From NCBI GenBank assembly GCA_041687115.1, contig JAWLCP010000002.1:1-64000 (forward strand): a stretch of DNA of 64,000 bases, in the 5' to 3' direction. This document shows, piece by piece, positions 42,029 to 50,251 of this stretch. Position numbers and translations under genes: made by a program. Origin of the DNA: SKLM01 sp041687115 (GTDB lineage Bacteria; Chloroflexota; Anaerolineae; B4-G1). The notes beneath the pieces are model-generated. The model saw only the letters and a list, made by a program, of their open reading frames with translations. It made no database searches and was not told the origin of the DNA. Numbering within the stretch: position 1 is the stretch's first letter; each line of letters opens with the position of its first letter.

Positions 42029-42194
42029 TCTCCAGTCAGCTGGTCCCCTCGGCTGGCCTCCATGCTCCTTCGACGTTGCGCCCGGATCCAGCCTTCGAGC
42101 CAAAGCCCTGAGCGTCCCTTCCGTGCCTAAGGGAGCCCCTGCCATCTTTGGACCGTGGGCTGCGTGACTGACGGGTCGGCTCTGTGTGTCACCT

Positions 42195-42210
42195 GGCCTT
42201 GAACAAGGCC
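42195..42210. repeat. Short perfect palindrome GGCCTTG-AA-CAAGGCC
   Basis: A 7-bp inverted repeat with a two-base loop lies in the 293-base gap between the HtrA-like gene and the lipoprotein gene. It has no U-tract on either strand. It could be a protein-binding site or a weak stem. The rest of the gap shows nothing recognisable. Confidence 0.3.
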
Positions 42211-42321
42211 TGCGGGTGGAGAGATGGAGGCCAGGATAAGCATCGGTTTGACAGAGGCCAGCTGCGCTGAGGATGGATTCTGAGCCATAGTCAGCCCCAG
42301 TTCGAGTTCTATTCTCTCCGT

Positions 42322-43920
42322 TTACGGAAGCCCCCCCACCACCTGGAACGTGTCGACGATCCGCACGAATGCGTCCATATCGGCATCGCTGACAAGCTGG
42401 GCAAGAACGAAGACGAGGAAAGACCCGTCCTCAGGCTCTGCCGCAATGTTGACGATGGTGCTCAGCCCGCCGCCGCAGTCGGTGTACAGGTCGTAGTATC
42501 CGACGTAGTACCCATCGTCGTAGTCGTATCGCCCATCGTACAGGCAGCCGCCGGCAAAGTTGAAGGCGTCGAGGAGGCTGTACAGGTCGTATTCCGCGAT
42601 AATCACCCTGGATGCACCGAAGAAGAGCCCGGGCGTATCCCAGGTGTCGTTGAAGCCCACCAGGTCGGTAGAGGCAGACACGGCTGCTCCGATCTCTCTG
42701 CCCTCCATCATCCAGGCGCCGCCGTCGATATCGTTCCATTCCCGGGGAACCTCCACCTGCAGGAGTCCGTAGTCGTCGGCAATGAGGACATAACCCGCAT
42801 AGCCCGGAGAGGTAGGCTCACCCTCGGCCACAGCCGGGGTCGGGACCACGGGGAGAGATACCACCTCGAGTTCGCGCCCGTTGAGCTGCCCCTCGAGCCT
42901 CTCGCCGGTCTCAAAGCGGAACACGTCGACACTGAGGACGTCGCCGGGGTCGTGGCTGCGCAAGATGTCGCAGTAGTCCGACATGGTACCATCCGTGGCC
43001 AGGATCAGGCCCTCGACGCGGTAGATGATGTCCCCGCCGCGAATACCGGCCTGGTCGGCCGGCGAGCCCGACTCGACCGATGAGACCCAGATGCCGGAGA
43101 GCCCCTCGCCGTCGTTCACGGCCACGCCGTTGACCCCGATCGACGTCACATCCTGGCCAGCACGCAGCTGGTCGATCACCTTGAGGGCCTCGTCGCGGGC
43201 AATGGCGAAGCACTGGTCGGACAGGTCCGCGCTGCGGCGGGCCCTGTAGTGGATGCCCACCACATTTCCATCTTCTGTCACAAGCGCCCCCCCCGAGTTG
43301 CCCGGGTTGGCGCCTGCATCGTGTTGGATGACCGTGTCGACTGAAGCCCAGTTTGTCTCACCGTCAGCCCGCTCCTTGGCGACGATGCCACGAACCAGGG
43401 TGTACTCGGGGTCGCCCAGCGGGAAGCCAGCCACATAGATGTCGAGACCGGCCGAGACTGGGCCGTCGTACCATTCGAGATAGGGGAATCCGTCGCCGTC
43501 GATATCGATGATCGCCAGATCGGAGCACTCGGACACGGCCACGACTTTGGCATTGCGGGGCTCGCTCTCGCCACCCACCCAGACTTTGAGCAGCGCCGCC
43601 CCGGTGACGACGTGGTTGTTGGTCACGGCGATCCCTGATTCGTCGATGATGAAGCCAGAACCACGACCGGCCACGTTCATCTGGGTGCCAACGCCGGGCT
43701 CGACGAAACTGCCCTGCGCTTCGATCTGGACGACTGCGCTCTTGACGTCTTCGAGCGTCGTCACCGCTGCGGATGGCGTCTCGGTGGGGGGTGGGGCTTG
43801 AGTCGCTGGTGGGGGCTCAGTGGGCTCCGGAGCCTCAGTGGGCGCTGCGTCTCCGCCACATCCCGCAAGGGCCAGGACCAACACCCAGATCCACATAGAC
43901 TTAGAACGGCTGGCACTCAT
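42322..43920 (-). CDS. HtrA/DegP-like trypsin-fold serine protease lipoprotein with PDZ domain and C-terminal extension
   Basis: A 532-residue exported protease. The lipobox LALAGC gives lipid attachment at Cys21, followed by a Pro/Thr/Glu-rich spacer to about 55. The trypsin-like triad reads His103 (VTNNHVV), Asp134 (CSDLAIIDID) and Ser209 (ANPGNSGGALV). A PDZ domain is at about 260-345 (SGIWVSSVESGSPADQAGI...GGDIIY). The last 150 residues, with a GRYDYDDGYYVGYYDLY stretch, form an additional domain unusual for HtrA. AAGGAGGAGAACT precedes the ATG. It would act in surface protein quality control or processing, next to two lipoproteins and a subtilase. Confidence 0.88.
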   Translation of the reverse strand: MSASRSKSMWIWVLVLALAGCGGDAAPTEAPEPTEPPPATQAPPPTETPSAAVTTLEDVKSAVVQIEAQGSFVEPGVGTQMNVAGRGSGFIIDESGIAVTNNHVVTGAALLKVWVGGESEPRNAKVVAVSECSDLAIIDIDGDGFPYLEWYDGPVSAGLDIYVAGFPLGDPEYTLVRGIVAKERADGETNWASVDTVIQHDAGANPGNSGGALVTEDGNVVGIHYRARRSADLSDQCFAIARDEALKVIDQLRAGQDVTSIGVNGVAVNDGEGLSGIWVSSVESGSPADQAGIRGGDIIYRVEGLILATDGTMSDYCDILRSHDPGDVLSVDVFRFETGERLEGQLNGRELEVVSLPVVPTPAVAEGEPTSPGYAGYVLIADDYGLLQVEVPREWNDIDGGAWMMEGREIGAAVSASTDLVGFNDTWDTPGLFFGASRVIIAEYDLYSLLDAFNFAGGCLYDGRYDYDDGYYVGYYDLYTDCGGGLSTIVNIAAEPEDGSFLVFVLAQLVSDADMDAFVRIVDTFQVVGGLP

Positions 43921-44138
43921 AGTTCTCCTCCTTACGTTGGTACATGTGCAGACAACCTCGTCGTCCCTTTCTCCGTCAGGGACTGGAGAGAAAGCCGGAA
44001 CGCCCGATGTCCACTCATCATACCAGAGGGGGCGTTTGTAGAGCGTTTGGTGGGGCGCTTACTGTGGCGCTGTCGTGGGGAAAAGCGAATCAGAGGGGCC
44101 TGGGCCAGCTACTCTACAGGAGAGGCTTCTGGGTTTCG

Positions 44139-47100
44139 CTACAGGTAGCCCATCTCGCGGGCCAATTCCAGGGCGCGATTCATGTGCGAACGTGCCACCG
44201 CCGCGTCACCGGCGACTCTCCCCTGAATCGCTGCCTCCAGAGCGCCGCTCAGTTCATCGGGCAGGCGTTGTTGTGGAGGGTCGAGCAGCGCCTGCGCATG
44301 CGCCCATGCCTCGTGCTCCCGGCCTCGCGCCAGCGCCACGGCGATCAGGGGCCACAGGGCCTGCCATTGAAAGGGGTACACGAGGGGCGTCTGTTCCCAG
44401 AGCGCAATCGCTTCCTGGCCGAGTTGCTCCGCTGCGGAGAGGTCCCCTCTGCGCCAGGCGTGCCACGCCTGGTTACCCCTGGCCGCAGCCACATAGTCGG
44501 GCATCTCGGCTGCCTCCGCGCCCTCCTGGGCACGGGCTGCGTAATCCAAGACCGCATCCAGCTGATCCCGGAAGCGGTACAGCACGGTCAGATAAGTTAG
44601 ACTGAGGACTTGCATCGGCACAATTCCGGAGCTTTCGGCCAGCTCGAGGGCGGCTTGCAGGTGCTCCTCAGCCTCATTGAGTTCGTGCCGCCACAGGTGG
44701 AGAAATCCGAGCTCGAACTCACTTTCAACCCGAATTCTCGGGCTGTCCATCCCCTGGCTCAAAGCGAGCGATTCACGCGAGTTTGCCAGCATCCCGTCCG
44801 ATACTGCATACCGTTCCCTCCGCAAGCGCATCATGCAGGAGACCATCAGCAAGCGCTGGCGGCTGGCAGCGCTTTCGCGGGCCTGCACGACCGGCTCTAC
44901 CTTCTTCACCAACTCGTCCATCTCTGGCAGCTGGCACAACCAGTAGTGCACCCAAACCTGCTGAATTTGCACTTCAATCCATTCTTCCCACCAGCGGCTG
45001 CTCTCCTCGTCTGGTTGCCTGCCCAGCGTGGCCTCGGCTCGACGGCACGCATCCAACGCCTCCACATAGCGCCTCTGCTCGCAGAGGACCGCTCCCGACT
45101 TGCGATTGAGCCGGGCCCGTCTCATTCGATCGATGCAGCGAACGTCGGCCCCGGCGTCTTGGTACGCCTGCAGAGCTTCAGCGTGGCGTGCCGTGAGTTC
45201 GAGAACGTCACCCAGCCTCTCCCAGAGATCTGCTGCAAGCTCACAGGCGAGCTCCCCCCCTCCTGTCCTTGCCCTATCTTCTTCGAGAAGCATCAGACCA
45301 CGCTGCAGCAGCCCGATGGCGTCCTCGTTGGCATAGACCTGCCGTGCCACCTCGGCCGCGCGTAAGTAGTAGGGCACTGCTCGTCCTGGCAGACCGGCAC
45401 GTTCATAGTGGGTCGCCACCTGGTAGCTGACAGGGCCCGTGTCTCGGGCATGGAGCGTCTCCAGGGCCCGGGCCACGCGTTCATGCAGCAGTCGTCGTCG
45501 CCCTGAGCTCAAGCAGTTGTAGGCCACCTCCCGGAGCTTGTCATGGCTGAAGTCGTAGGCGTCGGTGCCGCGCTCTCGCACGATGCCCCGCTTCCACAGC
45601 TCGTCGATCTCGTGGATCAGTGTATCTTCATCACAATCGCTGGCCTGGGCGAGTAACTGGAAACTGAACTCCCGGCCGATCGTGGCCGCGAGCTCCGCCC
45701 GTTCCCGCGCAGAAGACGAGACCTGAGCCAGGCGCGCTTCAAGCACCAGCTGCACCTTGCGAGGGAGAGCTAGATCACCGGACAGATAGTCGTGCGGCGA
45801 TCCTTGCGCCGCAGCGGCATCCAGCCTTGGGCCGCCCGTGGGCAGTCCAGCCCGCAGGGTCTCAACCACGAACAGGGGGTTGCCCTCCGTCTCCCGGTAG
45901 AGGAACTGAGCTGTCTCCATGTCCAGCTCTCTGCCGGCCACGCCCTCCGCCAGCGCCTGCGTGGCGCCCTCGCTGAGTGGGCGCAGGTGGAACTCCGTCA
46001 CCTGTTCGTCACGACGAAGTGCTTGGAGCAGGGACATCAGCGCATGGCTGTCCCCAACCTCCTCCGGTCGGTAGGTGCCGATGACCAGCAGCCGGGCAGC
46101 AGGGTCGAATCGCAGCAGGAAATGGAGCCAGTGCAGGGTGTCCCGATCGCACCACTGGAGGTCGTCGATCGTCAGCAGGAGGGGCTGATTTCCGCCCAAG
46201 ACGGAGCGCGACAGTGCTTCAAAGAGGCGCTGTCGCTGCCAGGCCTCGGTTAGTGGGCCCAGCCGAGGCAGGTCCGGTCGATCGCCCAACACCTCTGGCA
46301 GCAGCCGCGCTACCTCCGCGAGCCAGACATCCTCCAGAGGTGGCAGCGGATGGGCCCGCAGCCAGGCGGTAACCGGTGCGTAGGCCAGCTCGCCCTCAGC
46401 CGCATAGCAGCAGGCATTGGCGGTAGTGATCCCCTGGCGATCCGCCCACTGAAGCAGCTCCTCAGCGAGTCTGGTCTTGCCGATTCCCGCTTCTCCACGC
46501 ACCAGCACAAGATGGGATCCCCCATCTGCCGCAACCAGTCGCCAGGCCCATTGCAGCTGCCTCCATTCCTCGTCTCGCTCCACCAGCGGAGATCTGCCAG
46601 GCGAGGCGAGTATTGGTGGAGGCCAGGCCTCCATGTCGAGCAAGCGCTCGTACGCTTCCTGAGTCGGGCGACTGGGCTCCACACCCAGCTCGCGCTCCAG
46701 GACGGTAGCGCATTCGTGATAGACCCGCAGTGCACCGGCGCGGTTACCGTTGAGGTCGTGGAGGCGGATGAGACGTCGATACGTCGCCTCGTGCAAGGGA
46801 TCGTCCCGCAACAAGCGCCGGGCGTAGACAATGGCCGCCTGGAAGTCGCGCTGTTCTTCCATCATCCAAACCAGTCGTTCCAGAGCGGCCAGATAGCGCT
46901 GACGCAGTTCTTCACGGTGGGGGATGATCCAGTCGTCGTAGCAGCTGGGTAGCAAGTCACCCCTGTACAGGGCTATTGCCCGCTCCAACGCCTCTTGAGC
47001 TGGGGCCGAATCGCTCGCTCTGCGCGCCTTCTCTGCCTGCGCGAGCGCGGCATAGAAGTCGGCCACGTCCAGGGTGAACGCGGCGCCCGGCCGCCACTGC

Positions 47101-47366
47101 AGCGTCAATACGTCCGCGTGGAGGAGAGCATCTGCATCCGGTAAGGCACGGCGCAGGTGATAGAGCACGTGGCGCAGGTTAGCTCGGGCCTGGGCTTCGC
47201 TCGATTCAGGCCAGAAGAGAAAGGCCAGATGGGCGCGCGATTGGGAGGCCTCGCTGTGCAGCAGCAGATAGGCCAGCAGTGATTGGAGGCGCGGTGTATC
47301 GACGCCGGGGACGGGCGTTTCGTCGTCTGTAATGCGAAAACCGCCCAATAGCGAAACGCTCAGCAT
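44139..47366 (-). CDS. AfsR/SARP-like regulator: BTAD domain, AAA ATPase and TPR-rich C-terminus
   Basis: A 1075-residue signal-transduction regulator. Residues 1-95 form an OmpR-like winged helix (LLGGFRITDD...SLLAYLLLHSEA). About 100-245 is the BTAD domain (FYAALAQAEKARRA...RLIRLHDLNGNRAGALRVY). An AAA/NACHT-like ATPase follows, with Walker A GEAGIGKTRLAEELL near 290 and Walker B LLLTIDDLQW. The C-terminal 400 residues are helical TPR-like repeats. Such proteins activate accessory gene clusters in actinobacteria and Chloroflexota. The ATG at 47366 matches family starts, though no ribosome site is visible. It is at the 5' end of the co-directional protease/lipoprotein block and may control it. 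Confidence 0.85.
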   Translation of the reverse strand: MLSVSLLGGFRITDDETPVPGVDTPRLQSLLAYLLLHSEASQSRAHLAFLFWPESSEAQARANLRHVLYHLRRALPDADALLHADVLTLQWRPGAAFTLDVADFYAALAQAEKARRASDSAPAQEALERAIALYRGDLLPSCYDDWIIPHREELRQRYLAALERLVWMMEEQRDFQAAIVYARRLLRDDPLHEATYRRLIRLHDLNGNRAGALRVYHECATVLERELGVEPSRPTQEAYERLLDMEAWPPPILASPGRSPLVERDEEWRQLQWAWRLVAADGGSHLVLVRGEAGIGKTRLAEELLQWADRQGITTANACCYAAEGELAYAPVTAWLRAHPLPPLEDVWLAEVARLLPEVLGDRPDLPRLGPLTEAWQRQRLFEALSRSVLGGNQPLLLTIDDLQWCDRDTLHWLHFLLRFDPAARLLVIGTYRPEEVGDSHALMSLLQALRRDEQVTEFHLRPLSEGATQALAEGVAGRELDMETAQFLYRETEGNPLFVVETLRAGLPTGGPRLDAAAAQGSPHDYLSGDLALPRKVQLVLEARLAQVSSSARERAELAATIGREFSFQLLAQASDCDEDTLIHEIDELWKRGIVRERGTDAYDFSHDKLREVAYNCLSSGRRRLLHERVARALETLHARDTGPVSYQVATHYERAGLPGRAVPYYLRAAEVARQVYANEDAIGLLQRGLMLLEEDRARTGGGELACELAADLWERLGDVLELTARHAEALQAYQDAGADVRCIDRMRRARLNRKSGAVLCEQRRYVEALDACRRAEATLGRQPDEESSRWWEEWIEVQIQQVWVHYWLCQLPEMDELVKKVEPVVQARESAASRQRLLMVSCMMRLRRERYAVSDGMLANSRESLALSQGMDSPRIRVESEFELGFLHLWRHELNEAEEHLQAALELAESSGIVPMQVLSLTYLTVLYRFRDQLDAVLDYAARAQEGAEAAEMPDYVAAARGNQAWHAWRRGDLSAAEQLGQEAIALWEQTPLVYPFQWQALWPLIAVALARGREHEAWAHAQALLDPPQQRLPDELSGALEAAIQGRVAGDAAVARSHMNRALELAREMGYL

Positions 47367-48087
47367 TGAGGTGGAGTCCCATCGTTCCCGGCCCTTGGTC
47401 GTTACGGAGCCAGGAGGCGACACCGGAGAGCCGCTTCATCCTGCCGGTCGTGGGCCGCGGGCCAAGATGGCACCGGAAAACCTTCGTGGCGGCTATGATA
47501 CTACAGATCGGACGTAGGACAAGACGCGATGGGGGGTCGGATGTCCTCGGGTAATCTCCCCGTCGACGGCCACAGGCGTCCCCGTGCGTCGATTCGTAGC
47601 CTCGCTGACAAGGTTTCCACCGGGTTAGCAGACAGCGCGTCAAGTCAACAGATGCGAGGGGCGCGAGCTCCCCTCGGCAACGCTGACCGAATGAAATCGG
47701 TGGCTTGCCAGGGGACTCCTTTGAGAGCAGCATCCGGCGCCAGGCCCTCACAGCGTTCACACGCCAGCGGCCGATGCCGACTTCGCCAGCGAATTGGGCA
47801 ATCTGGTGACGGAGCGGTACGTCGCGGCGTCGCTCGCTGACCAGGGCTGGTTCGACCATGGGCTGGTGTTCGGCCGCGCAGCCCACTACCAGGCTGTGCC
47901 TTCCACCCCCGGTGCCGCTGCGCCGAGGAGTGCCGCAGGGAGGGGGTGGCTCCGCCACGACCCATTGGAGGTCAGGATCATCTGTCTGCCTGTTACTTCC
48001 CAGATCGGGCGTCAGGTGTGATGGTGACGATAGATGTGCGGGAGGGGGCCGAGTCCAGTGACACGCCATCTGGACGAGTGCCCGTGC
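47367..48087. other. 721-base gap between the BTAD regulator and the DUF401 gene
   Basis: No recognisable gene. A plus-strand stretch near 47794-48021 (reading GNLVTERYVAASLADQGWF and onward) has protein-like composition and could be a decayed gene, but it lacks a start with a ribosome site and matches nothing I know. No tRNA, insertion-sequence ends or terminator are seen. The DUF401 promoter begins at 48088. Confidence 0.4.
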
Positions 48088-48116
48088 TGGACGCGCCGGG
48101 GCTTTCCGTGTATACT
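48088..48116 (+). promoter_or_regulatory. Promoter upstream of the DUF401 gene
   Basis: TGGACG (48088-48093), 17-bp spacer, TATACT (48111-48116). The first ATG in the transcript, at 48127, is ten bases past the -10, the same geometry as queG and ruvB. Confidence 0.55.
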
Positions 48117-48126
48117 TCTCCCTGCG

Positions 48127-48225
48127 ATGCCCGTTTCAGACACCGATACCATGCACTCCTCAACGCGCGATTCGTGTTCTGTACGTGCGGCCCCGGGTGC
48201 CATCCATCCGGAGGCTGGGCTCTGA
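48127..48225 (+). CDS. Possible leaderless upstream ORF, 32 residues
   Basis: An ATG ten bases past a good -10 opens a 32-codon frame (MPVSDTDTMHSSTRDS..., ending HPEAGL). Its TGA (48223-48225) overlaps the proposed CTG start of the DUF401 gene. It has no family resemblance. It may be a regulatory leader peptide whose translation delivers ribosomes to the permease start, or it may be non-coding. Confidence 0.3.
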   Translation: MPVSDTDTMHSSTRDSCSVRAAPGAIHPEAGL

Positions 48226-49445
48226 TCCCGCTGCTCAAGCTGATTCTCGTCTTCGCGGGCATCGTTCTGCTTATCAGCCGCAAGTGGAATCTCGGTCTGG
48301 TGTTGCTGCTCGCTACCGTCGTGACCGGTCTGTTGTTTGGGCATCCCCTGACGGCGGTCGGGGTTGACGTCGTCTTAGCCAGCGTCGATATCCTCACCCT
48401 CCGCTTGGCGCTCGCCGTGGTACTCATTATGACGCTGAGCGAGTTGCTGCGCGAGACGGCCAGCCTCCACCGGATGGTGGAGGCGCTGCAGGTGCTGATC
48501 CCGAGTGGTCGCCTGGTCATTGCAGCGCTTCCCTCGCTCATTGGGCTCCTGCCCATGGTCGGCGGAGCGATGTTCTCGGCGCCGATGGTGGATGAGGTCG
48601 GGGACCGACTGGGTCTAGATCGGGAGCGGAAGACGTTTGTCAACTACTGGTTTCGACATATCTGGGAGTATGTCTTCCCCCTCTACCCTTCCTTCATGCT
48701 CGCGGCTGCTCTCATGAATCTGGAGCCGTTGCGGCTGGCCAGCGCGACGTGGCCGCTGACGGCAGGCGCTGTGGTGAGCGGGGTGATCTTCGGATTGTTG
48801 GGCATCTCGGAGAACTCGGACGATGGGCCATCTTCTTCCCGCCTCGAGAGCGTTCAACCGTTGCTGGTGAGCATCTGGCCCGTTATGCTGGTAATCGTCC
48901 TGTCGTTGACGCTGCCCGTGGACGAGCGTGCTACCTTGATCCTGAGTCTGGTCGTCACCATCGGGCTGATGATGGGAGTCAATCGGATTTCACTGGGCAA
49001 GCTGGGAGTGGTTCTGCGTCAGCGAATTCCCTGGCCGACGATCGGTGTCCTCTTCGGCGCCTTGATCTTTCGTCGCGTCTTGGACAACAGCGGCGCGGTT
49101 CACGCCGTCTCCGAGGCTCTGGCTCAACCATACGTCCCTGTGCCGGTGGTCACGTTCTTCATCCCCTTTATCGCTGGCTTGCTCACCGGGCTTTCCGCCG
49201 GTGCCTTCAGCATCGGGTTGCCCGTCGTCGTCCCCCTGGTTGTCGCTGATGGGGGTACCCTCTCATCCGGATGGGCCGCTTGGCTGATGGCCGGGGGATT
49301 CCTGGGCGTGATGTGCTCTCCGCTCCATCTCTGCCTCTCCCTGACGCGCGTATACTTTGAGGCGGAGTGGGGACCGATCTATCGGCGCATCGTTCCCTCG
49401 AGCATCGTTGTGGCCGTCATCGCGGTGGTCCTGTTGCTCATCTGA
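48222..49445 (+). CDS. DUF401-family integral membrane protein
   Basis: A 407-residue polytopic protein with about ten hydrophobic segments. The family signatures LPMVGGAMFSAPMVDEVGDR and RHIWEYVFPLYPSFMLAA are clear, together with GFLGVMCSPLHLCLSLTRVYF near the end. The organisation resembles the ion-transporter/GntP-like superfamily; the substrate is unknown. The start is uncertain. CTG 48222 has GGAGG seven bases upstream and precedes the first helix. GTG 48171 and ATG 48021 are in frame but lack ribosome sites, and the latter lies upstream of the promoter. Confidence 0.8.
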   Translation: MIPLLKLILVFAGIVLLISRKWNLGLVLLLATVVTGLLFGHPLTAVGVDVVLASVDILTLRLALAVVLIMTLSELLRETASLHRMVEALQVLIPSGRLVIAALPSLIGLLPMVGGAMFSAPMVDEVGDRLGLDRERKTFVNYWFRHIWEYVFPLYPSFMLAAALMNLEPLRLASATWPLTAGAVVSGVIFGLLGISENSDDGPSSSRLESVQPLLVSIWPVMLVIVLSLTLPVDERATLILSLVVTIGLMMGVNRISLGKLGVVLRQRIPWPTIGVLFGALIFRRVLDNSGAVHAVSEALAQPYVPVPVVTFFIPFIAGLLTGLSAGAFSIGLPVVVPLVVADGGTLSSGWAAWLMAGGFLGVMCSPLHLCLSLTRVYFEAEWGPIYRRIVPSSIVVAVIAVVLLLI

Positions 49446-49645
49446 CCACGCCCTCCAATCCAGCCATAGGGGCGCTCGGCAGGTGGGGTTTCTTCCAGCG
49501 GCCAGCATGCCGGACAACCGCGCTCGGCCGGACGCTCCAAGTCCGTGCCGGTCGACTTCGGAAGTCTGGCGCTCGCAGTTTCCCTATGTCAATGCCCTCA
49601 CCGGGCTCGGTCTGAGGCTCCCCGACGCGGCCGAGCCAACCCCAC

Positions 49646-49674
49646 TTGCGGAGTTCCGTGGTTCGTGTTACAAC
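49646..49674 (+). promoter_or_regulatory. Promoter of the 122-residue protein gene
   Basis: TTGCGG (49646-49651), 17-bp spacer, TACAAC (49669-49674), followed by a short leader with AAAGGAGA and the ATG at 49701. Confidence 0.5.
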
Positions 49675-49700
49675 TACCTCGCAAAGGAAAAGGAGACCGG

Positions 49701-50069
49701 ATGCCACTCATTCCACCCACTGTGCTCAAGAAGCTCTACGTCAAGGGCTCGCTGAGGCGCGAGGACGAAGGCTTCGCCTTCGACCTGAAGAACCTTATCG
49801 CACCCGCCACCATCACGAGCCTGGAGGGCCTCGAGGTGGATGGGGAGCAGGTCGATGGCTCCCGTGTGACCATCGTGCCCCCAAGCGGCAACGCCCGGCC
49901 CATAGAACGAATCTCGTCTGCCAGGCCGCTCAATTTCCCGGTCGGAGTCGTCGTCACCCTTCACGTGTCCGGTGAGACACTGGAGCCGGGCAAGCACGAC
50001 CTGGCCCTCCGCGTGAACGTGAAGGAAATTGGCTGGCTTGATATTCCCGTATCCGACCGCATCGCCTGA
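49701..50069 (+). CDS. Small hypothetical protein, probably beta-rich
   Basis: A 122-residue soluble protein starting MPLIPPTVLKKLYVKGSLR. The rest alternates short hydrophobic strands with turns (GFAFDLKNLIAPATITSLEG, then VVVTLHVSGETLEPGKHDL), suggesting a compact beta-sandwich. No catalytic motif, cysteine or signal peptide is present. AAGGAG six bases upstream fixes the ATG. I recall small proteins with a similar KLYVKGSL start in related genomes but cannot name a family. Neighbours are a DUF401 permease and a glycosyltransferase, which give no functional clue. Confidence 0.75.
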   Translation: MPLIPPTVLKKLYVKGSLRREDEGFAFDLKNLIAPATITSLEGLEVDGEQVDGSRVTIVPPSGNARPIERISSARPLNFPVGVVVTLHVSGETLEPGKHDLALRVNVKEIGWLDIPVSDRIA

Positions 50070-50251
50070 CGAGCCCCCAAGAATCGTCCACCATCTCAAC
50101 CTCAGTCTGGTCAAGGGGGTCTCTTCCCCACCGGAGGGCTCGGTCGCGAGATCTCACACGATCTTGCTCCGCCTCTCCCCGCTCCTTTCCTCCTTCTTAC
50201 CCTCCTCCTCTCTGCCGATGAACTGGGCGTCACGGTCATCGGCCGCGGTGC

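Noticed and set aside
47794..48021. Protein-like plus-strand stretch in the gap before DUF401
   Set aside because: No ribosome site, no recognisable family and no conserved motif. It might be a relic, but I cannot support a pseudogene call.
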